Assembly (NCBI GenBank): GCA_037447655.1
Contig: JBBHKE010000573.1
Location: forward strand, 227,001-291,000
Origin: Zygnema cylindricum
Lineage: Eukaryota; Streptophyta; Zygnematophyceae; Zygnematales; Zygnemataceae
Reading direction: 5' to 3'
DNA: 64,000 nucleotides
The notes under the pieces are model-generated. The model worked only from the letters and a program-made list of their open reading frames with translations. It was not told where the DNA came from and searched no databases. Below are positions 44,635 to 55,859 of this stretch, piece by piece. Within the stretch, counting starts at the first letter, position 1. The number at the start of each line of letters is the position of its first letter. The translations under genes and the position numbers were made by a program.

Positions 44635-47600
44635 AATTATGGGCCTTTCATCAAGAATTAAGATATTCAATGGCCAAAAGTATGCATAGTGGGCAGCAAT
44701 GGTTGAATCCACATTTGACACTGCTGATTTATTGGTGGTCTTGGATGATACTTTAGATGAAACAGATCCGAGCTGGGCGAAGAAAAACTCATTGGCAACA
44801 AACAATCTGATTCTGTGCATCTGAGAGAATTTAATTATGTCTCGGCTCAAAATGAAAAAAACAAAAGTAATTTGGGAATCACTAAAAACTGCTTTTGAGA
44901 AATCTAATGTCTAGGAAGAACTTCTTGTGGCTGGACAAATTTGGGACTATAAATACACCCGGGGGAGTATGGTGGAATATTGTGATAACTTTTGTGCTCT
45001 TATTGATGCACATTTGTTTGCTGGTGGCTCATTTGTTGAGTTCTAGCATGAAACTTTACTTGTTATAGGACTCCCCAGTAATATGAAATGAGTGTTTGTC
45101 CAGCTGTAAACTCATGATAAGTCTAGCTAGACATTTCAGTTAGTATACAATATGATTTTAGAAGGGGAAGCAACTACTAAAATACTTAAGGGAGAGAGAA
45201 AGGTAGAAGCTTTGAACACAGATTTTGAAAAAAAAAACTTTACTTAATCAGAACAAAAATCAGGATAGGAATCAGAATCTGAATCAGAATAACAATAGGC
45301 TAAATATACAGTCTACTAATTGCTTTTACTGCTGTGAAAAGGGACATGGATACTAGTACTGTTCAAAGCTGAAAAAGGCAAATGAAATAGGATTATATTG
45401 TCTAGGGTGGCAGCATAGCCCGTATCATAAGGGCTTTTATGGGAATTCTTCTCGGGGAACTGCTCTCTTCTCAGGTTCTGCAACTGAAGAGGATGATCCG
45501 TTGTCTTATGTTGAAGGTGAAGAAGCATAATTATTCGCAATGGCGGTAGCTATGGAAGGTCAAAAAGATACAGGATGGATCATGGATAGCGGAGCTTTGG
45601 CACACATGTGTTAGGACAAGTTCAGTTTTTCCAACCTCAATGCGACTACTCCTAAGAACATCTACTATGCCTGCCGCATGAGTATGCAGACTTAAGCACG
45701 GGGTGATGTATCGTTAATGGTAGTTGTGGGGGGAAAGTCTATAGAAAGAACTCTCCACAATATGTTATATGTACCAAAATTCAAAAAGAATGTATTTTCT
45801 ACTTCTTTGGTAGAGAGTAAAGGCTTTGATGTAATCCTCAAAGGAGGAATGTAGGTTCTTATCAAGTTGGGTAAAGTTGCAGTGCCAGAAACTAGAGATG
45901 CAAGCAAGATGTATAGGATGAATATGGCTGAATCAAAAGAAAATGAAGTTCTATATTCCAGTGTATCATCTGTCAATGAGCTATGGCATAAGAGATTAGG
46001 CTATGTTAATTATGATAGCTTAGAAAAGATGGTGAATTCAGGAAAGGTTGAGGGTGTTTCTCTTACTTCTCAGCCTGTGAAATCATGTGATGGATGCTCA
46101 CTTGGAAAGATCCACATATTACTTTTTCCACAACAATCTGACCACAGATCGAACAAAATTTTACAACTTATCCACTCGAATGTTCTCGGTCCATCATAAG
46201 TTCCATCAGCTAGAGGTGTCCACTATATGGTTACATTCATTGATGACTATTCGAGGTTCACAAGAGTCTACTTCATGCAGCACAAGAGTGAAGTGTTTTC
46301 ACACTTCAAGCACTACAAGGCATGTGCAGAAAAGCTGCATCGAGTTCCGATCCTAACACTAAGATCAGACAACAGAGGAGAATATACTTCAAAGGAGTTC
46401 GAACCGTTTCTCCTCCACAAAGGTATCAGTCATAACCTGTTCCGTACATACAGAAATAGAATGGTGCATCTGAAAGACTAAATTGAACTGTAACTGAAAG
46501 TGCTAAATCTTTACTTGCAAACAATGGTTTAGATTTGATATTCTGGGCTAAAGCACTCAATTGTGTGATTTATATTAAAAACAGAATTGCATCTAGATCG
46601 GTTAAGACTACACCTTATGAACTCTGGACAGGCATGAAACCGGATGTAAGTAACTATAGAGTATTTGGCAGCGAATGTTTTGTCTTAGACACATCGCAGA
46701 CTAGATGGAAAATGGAAGCTAAGGGCTTACCTGGAATCTTTATGGGATATGATGACAATACAAAAGGTTATACGGTATATGTCTTGGAGAAAAAGAAAGT
46801 TATTATATATAGAAATATACAGTTGAAAGATGCACAGGATTTGGTTGATCTATTCACAAACACCGAAGGTGAACAAACAAGAAAGGTACTGGAGTATGTG
46901 ATCTTTCAACATACTCAACCTGTCTATTTTCAATAACAGCCACTGGCTACAACTACATCTCCACACGTTCCTCTACCACGTGTAACACCAACTAGATTCT
47001 CCACCGGTATCTACACAATTTTCTTCGCATGCGTAAGCAGCAAACCCAGATCCAGTTTCGGCACCTGCAACAGCTCAGAACATAAAAACAAATAGCAGGC
47101 TGCGGACAATTTCAGCGTCAAAATTTCCGAGGGGAAGAAGAACCAGCATCCGTCTGCAAGCAAGCTCACATTTTGCTTTCTCTGCAGCTACAACAGAACC
47201 GTTAACAATTCAGGAGGCCTTCTTAGAGAGAAATCACTGGATTGAGGCGGTAAATGTCAAAATTAAGTCCATCATAGAGGCGTAGACGTGGGAGCTGGTG
47301 GATCTTCCTCTGGGCAGGAAAGCCATCGGCATCAAATAGGTGTTCAAAGTGAAACTCAACCCGGACAACACCATCAAAAGGTACAAGGCCAGACTTGTGG
47401 CCAAATGTTAAAATCAGAAAGAAAGTATAGATTTTGAGGAAACCTTCTCTCCGGTTGTCAAATATCCCATTGTCAAAATTTTACTAAGTTTGGCTGCTAT
47501 AGAAAACATGGAAGTCCACTTGATGGATGTTAAGGCTCCTTTCCTACATGGAGAATTAGAGGAAACCATTAACATGAAACAACTAGCGATGTATGCAAAG

Positions 47601-48788
47601 AAAAGGAAAGAAAACTTAGTCTATAAACTAATAAAATTGTTGTATGGGCTGAAACAAGCCCTTAGACAATGGAACTTAAAACTAGATGAATTTCTTACTG
47701 GACTAGGATTTCACAGGATTAGTTCAGATCATTTAGTGTATGTACTGCAAGGGGAGGATGGGATCCTTTTTATTGCTGTATATGTGGTGATTTGCTTTAA
47801 TTAAGCAAGTCTATGGATGAAATAAATCAAGTTAAAACGGCTTTAAGGTCGAGGTTTGAGATGACCATTCTTGGTGAATTTGAGTATATCTTAGGAATAC
47901 AGGCAGAGAGAGACAAAAACAGAAAACTCATTATGTTAACCCAAAAGGAAGCAATAAGTAATATGCTAGAAAAATTTGAAATGAAAGATGTAAAAGGATT
48001 TGTTACTCCCATGGAATTCAGACAAAACCTTGATGGAAGTGAGTCAGACTTAGGCATAATGGTTAGTGAGAGCCTAAAGTCAGGGGAGGAAGAATTTATG
48101 GCTTCAAAGCTGTAAAGATATGTAGTGGGAAGTCTCATATACTTCATGAATATACGAGACCTGACATTGCAGCAGCTGTAGGAGTCCTAACTAAAAGTCT
48201 GCAGAATCCCAAGAGGGCAGAGTGGGAAGGTACAAAAAGAGTTTTGAAATACCTTGCAGACACTCGAGATCTTAAGTTGATACTCGAAGGAGGAGAAGTG
48301 AAAATGCAGATTTAGATTGACGCCACCTATAGGGATATGCCAAGCCGAAAATCCACAACCGGCATCGTTCTAAAGATCGGAGATAGAACTTGTTAATGGA
48401 GCAACAAACAGCATAACGTTACAGCACAGTCTACAATGGAGTCAGTATACATGGCAGCAGCTTCTTCACTAAAAAAACTCCTATGGGTTATATCCATTTT
48501 GCAGGAAACTTGGATACATGTAGGCAAGTCCACATATTACTTGGTGTGACAATCAGGCAACCACTGCTATTTTAACTAAGCCGAATCATCATTTTAAGAG
48601 CAAGAACATGGATGTCAGACTTCATTTTGTGAGAGAAAATGTGCTTGCAAGAGTGTTAAATTATGTTATTTACCGGATAAAAAAATGGTTGTTGACATGC
48701 TAACGAAACCCCTTCCTGCTCCTAAGTTGCATTTTTGTAGAAAGGCTATTAGGCTGAGTGAGTGACTGAGACTAAAGATTTAGGGGAG
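44575..48788 (+). pseudogene. Copia family B polyprotein, unit B2
   Basis: Same domain order as B1. The gag ATG is in the LTR (44575) with early stops (TAG 44687). The protease keeps MDSGALAHMC but a TAG follows at 45613. Integrase 45867-46481, with HSNVLG replacing the catalytic HSDVLG and RSDNRGEYTS. Integrase C-terminus 46535-46936. RT is split, with QMD-type motif MDVKAPFLHGEL at 47490-47804 and the VDD site lost (YVVICFN, frameshift). RNase H is decayed. It shares many individual lesions with B3 and fewer with B1. Confidence 0.9.
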
Positions 48789-49181
48789 TGTTGAAATTGG
48801 AAATCTTTACTCATTAGATAGAGCTGCGAGGAGGAATTAAGGACTTATAATATTTTGGGAAATGAAAACCTGTAATACTTATCTCAAATAGTATTACAGT
48901 AATAAAAGACTAAAAGAGTGTATTGTACGGCCAGTTAAACACGCGTCAGCAAGATAAAGGTGTTGCAGGTTTCACGGAGTAGCGTGGAAAACCAGTTACA
49001 CGTGTCGCGAGAAAAACGAGCGGATTGACAAAATCGGACGAACGGAACAAAAACTGTATATTTGGAAATGTATGGTCTGTCAGCCAAGAAGGGCCGTTGA
49101 TTGACATCAAATTAACAGACTCGATTCAGAAGGGACCACAAATGACGAAGCACACTTGGACAGTATGAGGTGCTTCGTACT
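48789..49181 (+). repeat. Family B LTR c, left part (interrupted)
   Basis: First 393 bases of the third LTR. Broken at GTACT (49177-49181), the target duplication of the gypsy insertion. The LTR resumes at 56392. Confidence 0.92.
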
Positions 49182-49682
49182 TGTAACAGAGTTACAGAAT
49201 TGGGTACTTAGTGGCTAGGGCTAGGCTGTTATAGTTGAGATTTCAGAGCAGCGCAGTTGCGATTCCAGAGCAGCGCAGCTGCGATTCTAGACCAGCGCAG
49301 CATAGCAGCATAGCAACTTAGCGGCATAGCAACTTAGTAGCGCAGCAGCGTAGCAGCGCAGCATTGCAACGCCGCAGAATGTTGATGGAGCTGTATAGTT
49401 CTAAAAGGAAGTTTTGGATAGATCTCGGTTGACCGTGAAGGTCCACGTGTACAGCTGTATAGTAATAGGTTGACTAGCAGTTAGTTTAAATAGTCGAGTA
49501 AGACCTAGTGAATGACACCTCAAGTAGACCTACTCAGTTAGCGCAACTTGTACTCTCCTTCAAGTAATAAAGCGCAACCTTATTTGTGAGTTCTGTGTGC
49601 CCCTGCTGTTGCTACAGGAAGATCTTTGGTGTTTTCTGCTGTGCACTGTGACGTGTTGTGGCGTATTGTTTCCTCTTTTACA
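49182..49682 (+). repeat. Gypsy 5' LTR
   Basis: 501 bp, TGTAACAG to TTTTACA. Contains GCAGCGCAGC-type short repeats at 49250-49375 and an AGTAATAAAGCGCAACC poly-A-signal-like stretch near 49563. Confidence 0.93.
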
Positions 49683-49683
49683 C

Positions 49684-49695
49684 TGGTATCAGAGC
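49684..49695 (+). promoter_or_regulatory. Gypsy primer binding site, tRNA-Met 3' end
   Basis: TGGTATCAGAGC one base after the LTR, the standard plant site complementary to the 3' end of initiator tRNA-Met. It contrasts with the copia families here. Confidence 0.92.
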
Positions 49696-49716
49696 TGTTA
49701 CCCGTGACTCGAGAGC

Positions 49717-51093
49717 ATGGATGAACACGGCGTATCCACTACAGAAATGTTGGCGCAAGTTCTCAGGGAGTTAGAAAGTGTGAGATTACAGAACGCGCAG
49801 CTAAGTAACACCGTTGCAGCCTTGGAATCACGTCTAGGGGAGCGACCTCATGGAGGCGTAGAGAGAGACTCTCGGAGACCGAAATTAAGACTTCCCGAGG
49901 AGTTTGACCCTGCAAGAAACAAGAACCTTGACTCATGGCTATTCTCTGTGGCGAACTATCTCGAGAATTTTCCTAGCCTATCGGATCGTGAGAAGATTCA
50001 CTACGCGGGTGGTCTTCTTAAAGGGGCAGCGGGAGCTTGGTGGAGAACATTGGTAGAGGACGATGAGTTACCGACCGTCTGGGCACTCTTCGTTCAACTC
50101 CTCCGTGACACTTGGCAGCCCGTCAACACGATGAAGGCGGCGAGAGATAAGATCGCAGTATTGAAGCAACGAACTTCAGTGATGGAGTTTACGCAGCGGT
50201 TCTTGGAGTGTAAAGTTCAAATACGTACGATGACGGAGGATGAAGCCGTGGATCGCTTCGTGAAGGGGCTTAAGTTGTTTATTCGTAGAGATGTGGAACA
50301 ATGGCTTGCTCGGGAAAGCACGACTCCTCCTCTTTCTGCAATCATCCAGTTTGCGGAGCTGACCGATTCGGTCGACTTTAACCTCCGGAGACCTTATCAC
50401 TACGGGTCGAGCAGTAGCGGAGGAAACCGACGAGATGACGGTCCAACCCCCATGGAGCTCGGGCCAATTAATGAGGATAAGGAAGTGGTCAATGTCCTGC
50501 GGAGAAAGAAGAAACCTACCAAGACCAAGACCAATGACTTATCCCCCGAGGAAATCCAGCGGAGGAGGCAAAATGGCCTATGCTTCCAGTGCGGTTCCCC
50601 AGATCATATTGCTCGAGAGTGTCCAAAACGGAAAGGTCCCAAAAAGGGAAAACTTGTCATTATGAGGTTAGCCGGTGAAGGAGGAGACCCTTTGATATTT
50701 CGTGGTCAAATAGAAGTAAGTGCAGTTAACTTCATGGTGGACTCCGGAGCATCGGGGAACTTCATTAACGAGGCGACGGTGAAAAGGTTGAAACTTCCTC
50801 TTGTGGTACTAAATGATCATCAGTCGGTACAATTGGCCGATGGAAGTTCCTTATCCATTACCCATCGTACCCCGAGGTTATGCGTCGGCATTGGGAAATT
50901 CCGATGGTACGACACGCTTCATGTATTATCTTTTGGGGACCATGAGGTAATATTAGGGAAACCGTGGCTGCAAAAATGGAATCCGAAAATTGATTGGAGA
51001 AGTGGCGCCATGAGAGTGAAGAAAGGTGAAGAAGAGTTCGAGGTAAAAGCGGGAGCGGCTGGTAAGGGAGCGGAAGAGGGACGCCTGCTTTAG
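49717..51093 (+). CDS. Gypsy Gag and protease, 458 codons
   Basis: Open frame with a Ty3-type gag (coiled-coil N-terminus MLAQVLRELESVRLQNAQLSN; DSWLFSVANYLE; GAAGAWWRTL; VMEFTQRFLECK; ADRFV-like DRFVKGLK), a CX2CX4HX4C knuckle CFQCGSPDHIAREC at residues 289-302 and the aspartic protease motif MVDSGASGNFI at about residue 342. It ends at TAG 51091. The same frame continues with pol-like sequence (VFPPNLPEGLPPKREVDHRIEL) to 51421, so this is a premature stop (compatible with CAG to TAG). Gag and protease could still be made. Confidence 0.93.
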   Translation: MDEHGVSTTEMLAQVLRELESVRLQNAQLSNTVAALESRLGERPHGGVERDSRRPKLRLPEEFDPARNKNLDSWLFSVANYLENFPSLSDREKIHYAGGLLKGAAGAWWRTLVEDDELPTVWALFVQLLRDTWQPVNTMKAARDKIAVLKQRTSVMEFTQRFLECKVQIRTMTEDEAVDRFVKGLKLFIRRDVEQWLARESTTPPLSAIIQFAELTDSVDFNLRRPYHYGSSSSGGNRRDDGPTPMELGPINEDKEVVNVLRRKKKPTKTKTNDLSPEEIQRRRQNGLCFQCGSPDHIARECPKRKGPKKGKLVIMRLAGEGGDPLIFRGQIEVSAVNFMVDSGASGNFINEATVKRLKLPLVVLNDHQSVQLADGSSLSITHRTPRLCVGIGKFRWYDTLHVLSFGDHEVILGKPWLQKWNPKIDWRSGAMRVKKGEEEFEVKAGAAGKGAEEGRLL

Positions 51094-52295
51094 GCCTTAC
51101 AGCTTAAGAGGGCACTCAAGAAAGGGGAAACGATTGGTATGGCGGTCGTCCAGCCAATGGAGGAGGCGAAGAAGGAGATCCCGGAAGAATGGAAGAAGAA
51201 GGACCCTGACTTCGACTCCAAAGAAGGTGACGACATTGGAAAGACTTTCGAGGAGGCCCCGAAAGTCGTGACAAAAATTCTCGAGGAGTACACAGATGTA
51301 TTTCCCCCGAATCTCCCCGAAGGATTACCTCCGAAGCGCGAAGTAGACCATAGGATAGAGCTTGTTCTTGGAGCGGTACCCCCGGATAATCGGATGTACA
51401 AGATGAGCAAATTAACAAATTAACGGTGAAGAATGCGTACCCGCTACAGAGGATAGACGAATTGTTGGATCGACTTCGAGGTGCCAAATATTTTTCGAAA
51501 ATAGACTTGCGGAGCGGCTACCACCAGATCAGAATTGCCGAGGAGGATGTGGAGAAGACGGCGTTCAGAACTTGATGCGGTCATTTCCAATTTCGGGTAA
51601 TGCCGTTCGGGTTGACTAACGCACCGGCGACCTTTATGCATTTAATGAATTCCATCTTTCGGCAATATCTCGACGCGTTTGTGATCGTCTTCCTAGAAGA
51701 CATACTGGCATATAGCCGAACGCAGGAGGAGCATGTGAGGCACTTACGGACGGTCCTCCAAGTCCTTCGGGAGCATAAGTTATACGCTAAAAGAAGTAAA
51801 TGTGACTTCTTCAAGGAGAAGATTGATTTTTTAGGCCATGTGGTGAGCCGGGACGGAATTGCAGTGGATCCAAACAAGACCAAGGCCGTTAAAGAGTGGC
51901 CGCAGGCGACAAATATCACGGAGTTACGGAGCTTTCTAGGACTATGCTCCTATTATCGACGTTTTGTCAAAGGGTTCGCAAACATCGCTGCACCGCTTAG
52001 GGAGTTGATAAAAAATGATGTACCCTATGATTTGAAAGCGGCGCAAGGGGCAGCCTTTAATACGCTAAAGGAGCGGTTGGTTACCGCCCCTGTGTTAGCT
52101 GTTCCCGATCCGGACTTACCTTGGACGATAATTACTGACGCTAACGATACGGCTATTGGAGCGATCCTTATGCAGGATCATGGAAAAGGCCTTCAACCCA
52201 TCGCCTATGACAGTCGAAAACTAAAGGCGACAGAGCTGAACTGGGCCACCCATGAGAAAGAGACAATAGTTATCATCAATGCGCTGGAGGTTTAA
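51094..52295 (+). pseudogene. Gypsy reverse transcriptase and RNase H N-terminus
   Basis: The RT entry block lies at 51139-51423. After YKMS about 50 residues of the RT fingers are missing and the frame shifts. It continues with [37 protein letters not shown]-type sequence, a TGA at 51573, then 51600-52295 ([13 protein letters not shown]; the catalytic box reads [10 protein letters not shown] where FLDDI is usual; [16 protein letters not shown]). RNase H begins [16 protein letters not shown] and stops at TAA 52293. Catalytic loss is evident from the deletion and the D-to-E change. Confidence 0.92.
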
Positions 52296-53569
52296 AAATG
52301 TTACCTTCAGGGGAAACGGATCACGGTTATCACGGATCACCACGCCTTACAATATCTCCAAACCCAGCCGAAGTTGTCCAAGAAACAAGTGCGCTGGATG
52401 ACGTTTATGCAAACCTTCGGTCCGAAACTTGTTAAAGAATATAAACCGGGCAAAACGAACCCGGCGGATGCGCTATCAAGAAGACCCGACGTCGCTGCGC
52501 CGGCAGCGCAGCAACGACCGCAAGTACCTCCGCAAGGGATCGGAGATTGTGTGAAAAAGAACACCGCAGCGTCGACCGCAGCGCAAGATCCGAAACTTAG
52601 CGCGCTCACCAGTACGGTGCAGGTGGACGAACAGTGGTTAAGTCGGATAAAGGCCGCCTACGACGACGATGATGCACTAAAGGAACTCATCAAACGGAAG
52701 GTACTCGTTCGAACCACCAATGGTATGTGGCGGTATAGACCGAGTAAGACAACACGGCTTTATGTGCCAACAAATACGGAACTTTGTCATACGATTCTTA
52801 AAATGAGTCACGACGAGCCGCTCAGTGGACATTTTGGGCGGGATAAAACAACCGCACATGTCGCTGAGGCATATTACTGGCCAAACATGACTCGAGACAT
52901 TGCAAAATATGTCCGGACGTGTGACTCGTGTAATAGGAACAAATCGGATTCAGGGCAACAAGGTCTGTTACAACCCCTTCCAATACCATCTGTTCCTTGG
53001 GAGGCGATCTTTATGGATTTCATCGTGGCCCTTCCCCAGACGAAGGAGGGCTACGACTCAATCTTTGTCGTCGTGGATTACCTGACGAAAATGGCAGAGT
53101 TTCTCCCTACGTCCACCACAGCTACTGCACGAGATATCGCGAACATATTCTTTCGGGAGATATATCGCCATCACGGACTTCCAAAAAGGATCGTCAACGA
53201 CCGCGATCGTAAATTTGTGAGCCACTTTTGGCAAAATCTATTTGCGTTATGTGGCACGCAGCTGGCCATGTCCACAGCCTACCATCCTCAAACTGATGGT
53301 CAGACTGAAAGGGTGAATCGAACTTTAGAGGAAGCGTTGCGGGCTTATGTCTCGGTGCACCAAACGGATTGGGTAGACCATTTAACAGCGATCGAGGTAG
53401 CATATAACAGTGCAGTGTACTCTTCGACGAATGCTACGCCATTCTCACTCAATGGAGGACAACCCACTCTTCCCCAAAACTTATTGGAAACGGACTGCCA
53501 AATACCGTCAACTCTAGACTTTGCTAAACACTGGAAGAAAACCTGGAAAAGGCGGTCAAGGCGCTCGAA
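52296..53569 (+). pseudogene. Gypsy RNase H end and integrase
   Basis: Same frame as the RT after the TAA: ITDHHALQYLQ, PGKTNPADALSRRPD. Integrase has an HHCC-type finger (SHDEPLSGHFG...CDSCNRNK) and the DDE core: MDFIVALPQ, NDRDRKFVSHFWQ, YHPQTDGQTERVNRTLEE. Frame is lost near 53550. All three catalytic acidic residues and the zinc ligands are present, so the integrase segment itself is well kept. Confidence 0.93.
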
Positions 53570-54691
53570 ATGGCAAAGGATCGTCAAAAGTCGCAGGTCG
53601 ACGCTCATCGGAAGGACATCATCTTTAGCATGGGGGACAAGGTTCGCCTTGATATGGCAAACCTCTCCTTGCCGGGTGCCCTCTTGAAAAAGTTGGCCCC
53701 GAAGTTCACGCGCCTGTTCACCATTCTGTCGCGCGTGGGCGCTGTGGCTTATAAATTGAATATTCCGATGGACTGGCATATCCACAACCTCTTTCATGTT
53801 TCCCTTCTTAAACCATTCTGCGATCCTGATTCAATGTTCCCTAATCGACGACGGCATACTCTTTTACCAGCTGTTCAAGGGACCTTGGACGAGTATGAGG
53901 TGGAAGAGATTGTATATTCACCCCACTCTCGGAATTCCAACTCCACCCAATACTTGGTGCGTTGGAAGGGTTACGGTGTTGAGGACGACTCTTGGGTGGA
54001 CGAGAGGGATCTAGATTCCCCGGAGTTGCTACGTCGGTTTCAGCGGAGTGAGGCCACTCAGCTTTACCGGAGGGGCAATCGCAGCGGCCGCGACAAAGGA
54101 GCGAATCGCAGTGTCGCAACCATCGCAATCATCTTAGGGACGCGGCAAAGGACCGCAGCGGCGATGTTACCACACCGCAGCGATGTAGCAGCGCAGCCAT
54201 CGCAGCGCAACATGATTACGATGACGTCAGAGGATCGTAGCACCACCGCTACGCTGGCAGGAAAGCGCAACGGCGCAATTGTGTTTCACTATGTGGGTAA
54301 CGACGAACCCTCGGTTTCGCCGCAGCAGCGCAGTCTTATAAAAGATGGACGCTGCGATACCCTCGCACGCTGGGACGCTTCGCAAAGTGCAAAAGTGAAA
54401 CCCTCAACCCCCGTGAATAAAACCGCCATCCGTCCTCACGACCAACCCAGTCTCGGCAACAGGGAAATTGCTTCTCTCCACACAATCAATTTACCTTTGC
54501 TTCTGGAATTACCGGAATTGTCTGGTTCAGCAGTGTCTTTGGCGTCGTCGTCCTCTCTACCACCAAAAAGGAGGAGACTGGTACGGGTGGGACAAGGAGA
54601 TGGGAACCGTCGCGAGAGATTGTTAAGGGCGGCGGAGGCCATGGTGGAAGCAAGCAGGCGAAGAGAAGTAGAAGTGGAGCCGGAACCCTGA
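53570..54691 (+). CDS. Gypsy integrase C-terminus with chromodomain, 373 codons
   Basis: Integrase GPY-like region (MGDKVRLDMANLSL, LAPKFTRLFTILSRVGAVAYKLNIP, HNLFHVSLLKPF), then a chromodomain at about 53891-54045: EYEVEEIVYSPHSRN, YLVRWKGYGVEDDSWVDERDL. The chromodomain has the usual aromatic/acidic pattern and would target integration to modified histone H3. After it, a basic low-complexity linker with CGCAGCG-type repeats runs for about 210 codons, unusual in length for this family. It stops at TGA 54689. Confidence 0.9.
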   Translation: MAKDRQKSQVDAHRKDIIFSMGDKVRLDMANLSLPGALLKKLAPKFTRLFTILSRVGAVAYKLNIPMDWHIHNLFHVSLLKPFCDPDSMFPNRRRHTLLPAVQGTLDEYEVEEIVYSPHSRNSNSTQYLVRWKGYGVEDDSWVDERDLDSPELLRRFQRSEATQLYRRGNRSGRDKGANRSVATIAIILGTRQRTAAAMLPHRSDVAAQPSQRNMITMTSEDRSTTATLAGKRNGAIVFHYVGNDEPSVSPQQRSLIKDGRCDTLARWDASQSAKVKPSTPVNKTAIRPHDQPSLGNREIASLHTINLPLLLELPELSGSAVSLASSSSLPPKRRRLVRVGQGDGNRRERLLRAAEAMVEASRRREVEVEPEP

Positions 54692-55814
54692 GGAAGGTGC
54701 CAGTAGCGAGGCCGGACCGGCAGAGACTAGTGGAGGGGAGGGGTCATAAAACTCACAGGACCCTGAATACACCCCAACCTGGGAAGGTGATCAGGAATTT
54801 AAAGAAGACCATGAGCTATCGGAGGTGGAGGAACCGGAACGAGAACGAACGCATCCGCCAATTGAAGCGCGCGCCTCAGATCCAGAGGTGATTTGGGACC
54901 CAAACAAAGAGAGTACCGCGGACGAGCAGTTGTCTGAAAGCGCGGAAAAGAAGGCAGAGGCACAATACCCCGCTGGCGACGATGTGTTCCTCCTGCGAGG
55001 GAACCGAAGAGATCCGGAGGAGGAAAGCGAACAGGGAGAGGAAATTCCCGACTACCTCTTCCCACTACCGGTCGACACCCAGCATCCGGACCTCGCCTTC
55101 AGCTTCGCCAAAAGGTTTTATTGGAACCCCTCGGAGTGGCCGGAGAAATGGCGTAGAGGGAAGCTTTGAGATCCTATCTGTATTCCTGCCGACGTTCCGT
55201 CACACCCAGCGTGGAATTTCATGCGGACAAAAGACCTAGGAAATAATCATAAAGGTTATATGCAGCTTAACCCTCACGACTTACCGTTCGTGGAAGTGGT
55301 AGAGGACAACTACAAGTACAGGATTGATGTTCCCGGGTTACTCCGTCATTATCACCCGTGGGATATCCGCCTCCACGACATCATCTCTAGAGCGGAGGTC
55401 ACCCCTGAGGTCCGGGTACTCAAGTTGGCTCGAAAGAATGCTCTGCAGCGGGCTTGAGCTGCAAGGAAACACTTGTCCTTTAAATTACGGAAGGTACCTC
55501 GGCGGGAACCAGCGAACGAAGAAGCGGAGGAAGTTTCCCCAGTGGCCGATCATGAAGAATCCCAGATTCCGGCACCCGAGGAGCCTGCACCGGCGGACGT
55601 TCCGCCGCGACCCGAAGTACCCTAGACTGAGGAAGGGGAGGATCAAGTTCAGGAATGAATCACTCGGCGGCGATCGGCAGCTGCAGATCATCACATCGCG
55701 TTACTAGAGACCCGATGTGAACAGCTCCAAAATCAACTCGACGCCCTTTGCCAAGAGTTCGAAGAGTATCGCGAGGAAACATATGACATACTCCGGCAAT
55801 TGCAGTTTCCCTGA
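54692..55814 (+). pseudogene. Extra gypsy coding region, acidic linker and coiled coil, unknown function
   Basis: One frame from about 54690 to TGA 55812 between the chromodomain and the 3' LTR, interrupted by 54747 TAA, 55167 TGA, 55455 TGA, 55623 TAG and 55656 TGA. It contains an acidic Pro/Glu-rich part (EEPERERTHPPIEARASDPE), a more globular part (HPDLAFSFAKRFYWNPSEWPEKW; HDLPFVEVVEDNYKYRIDVPG; YHPWDIRLHDIISRAEV) and a terminal coiled-coil-like segment (LLETRCEQLQNQLDALCQEF). I recognise no family. Position and continuous frame suggest an additional element gene or a polyprotein extension. Confidence 0.65.
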
Positions 55815-55859
55815 GTCAATCAAAGTTCAGCGGGACGCTCAATCCTTAGTGGGAGGCAC

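Noticed and set aside
51091-51093. Programmed TAG readthrough between gag and pol of the gypsy element
   Set aside because: The stop lies after the protease, not at the gag/pol border, and the same element has many other stops of the same C-to-T type.
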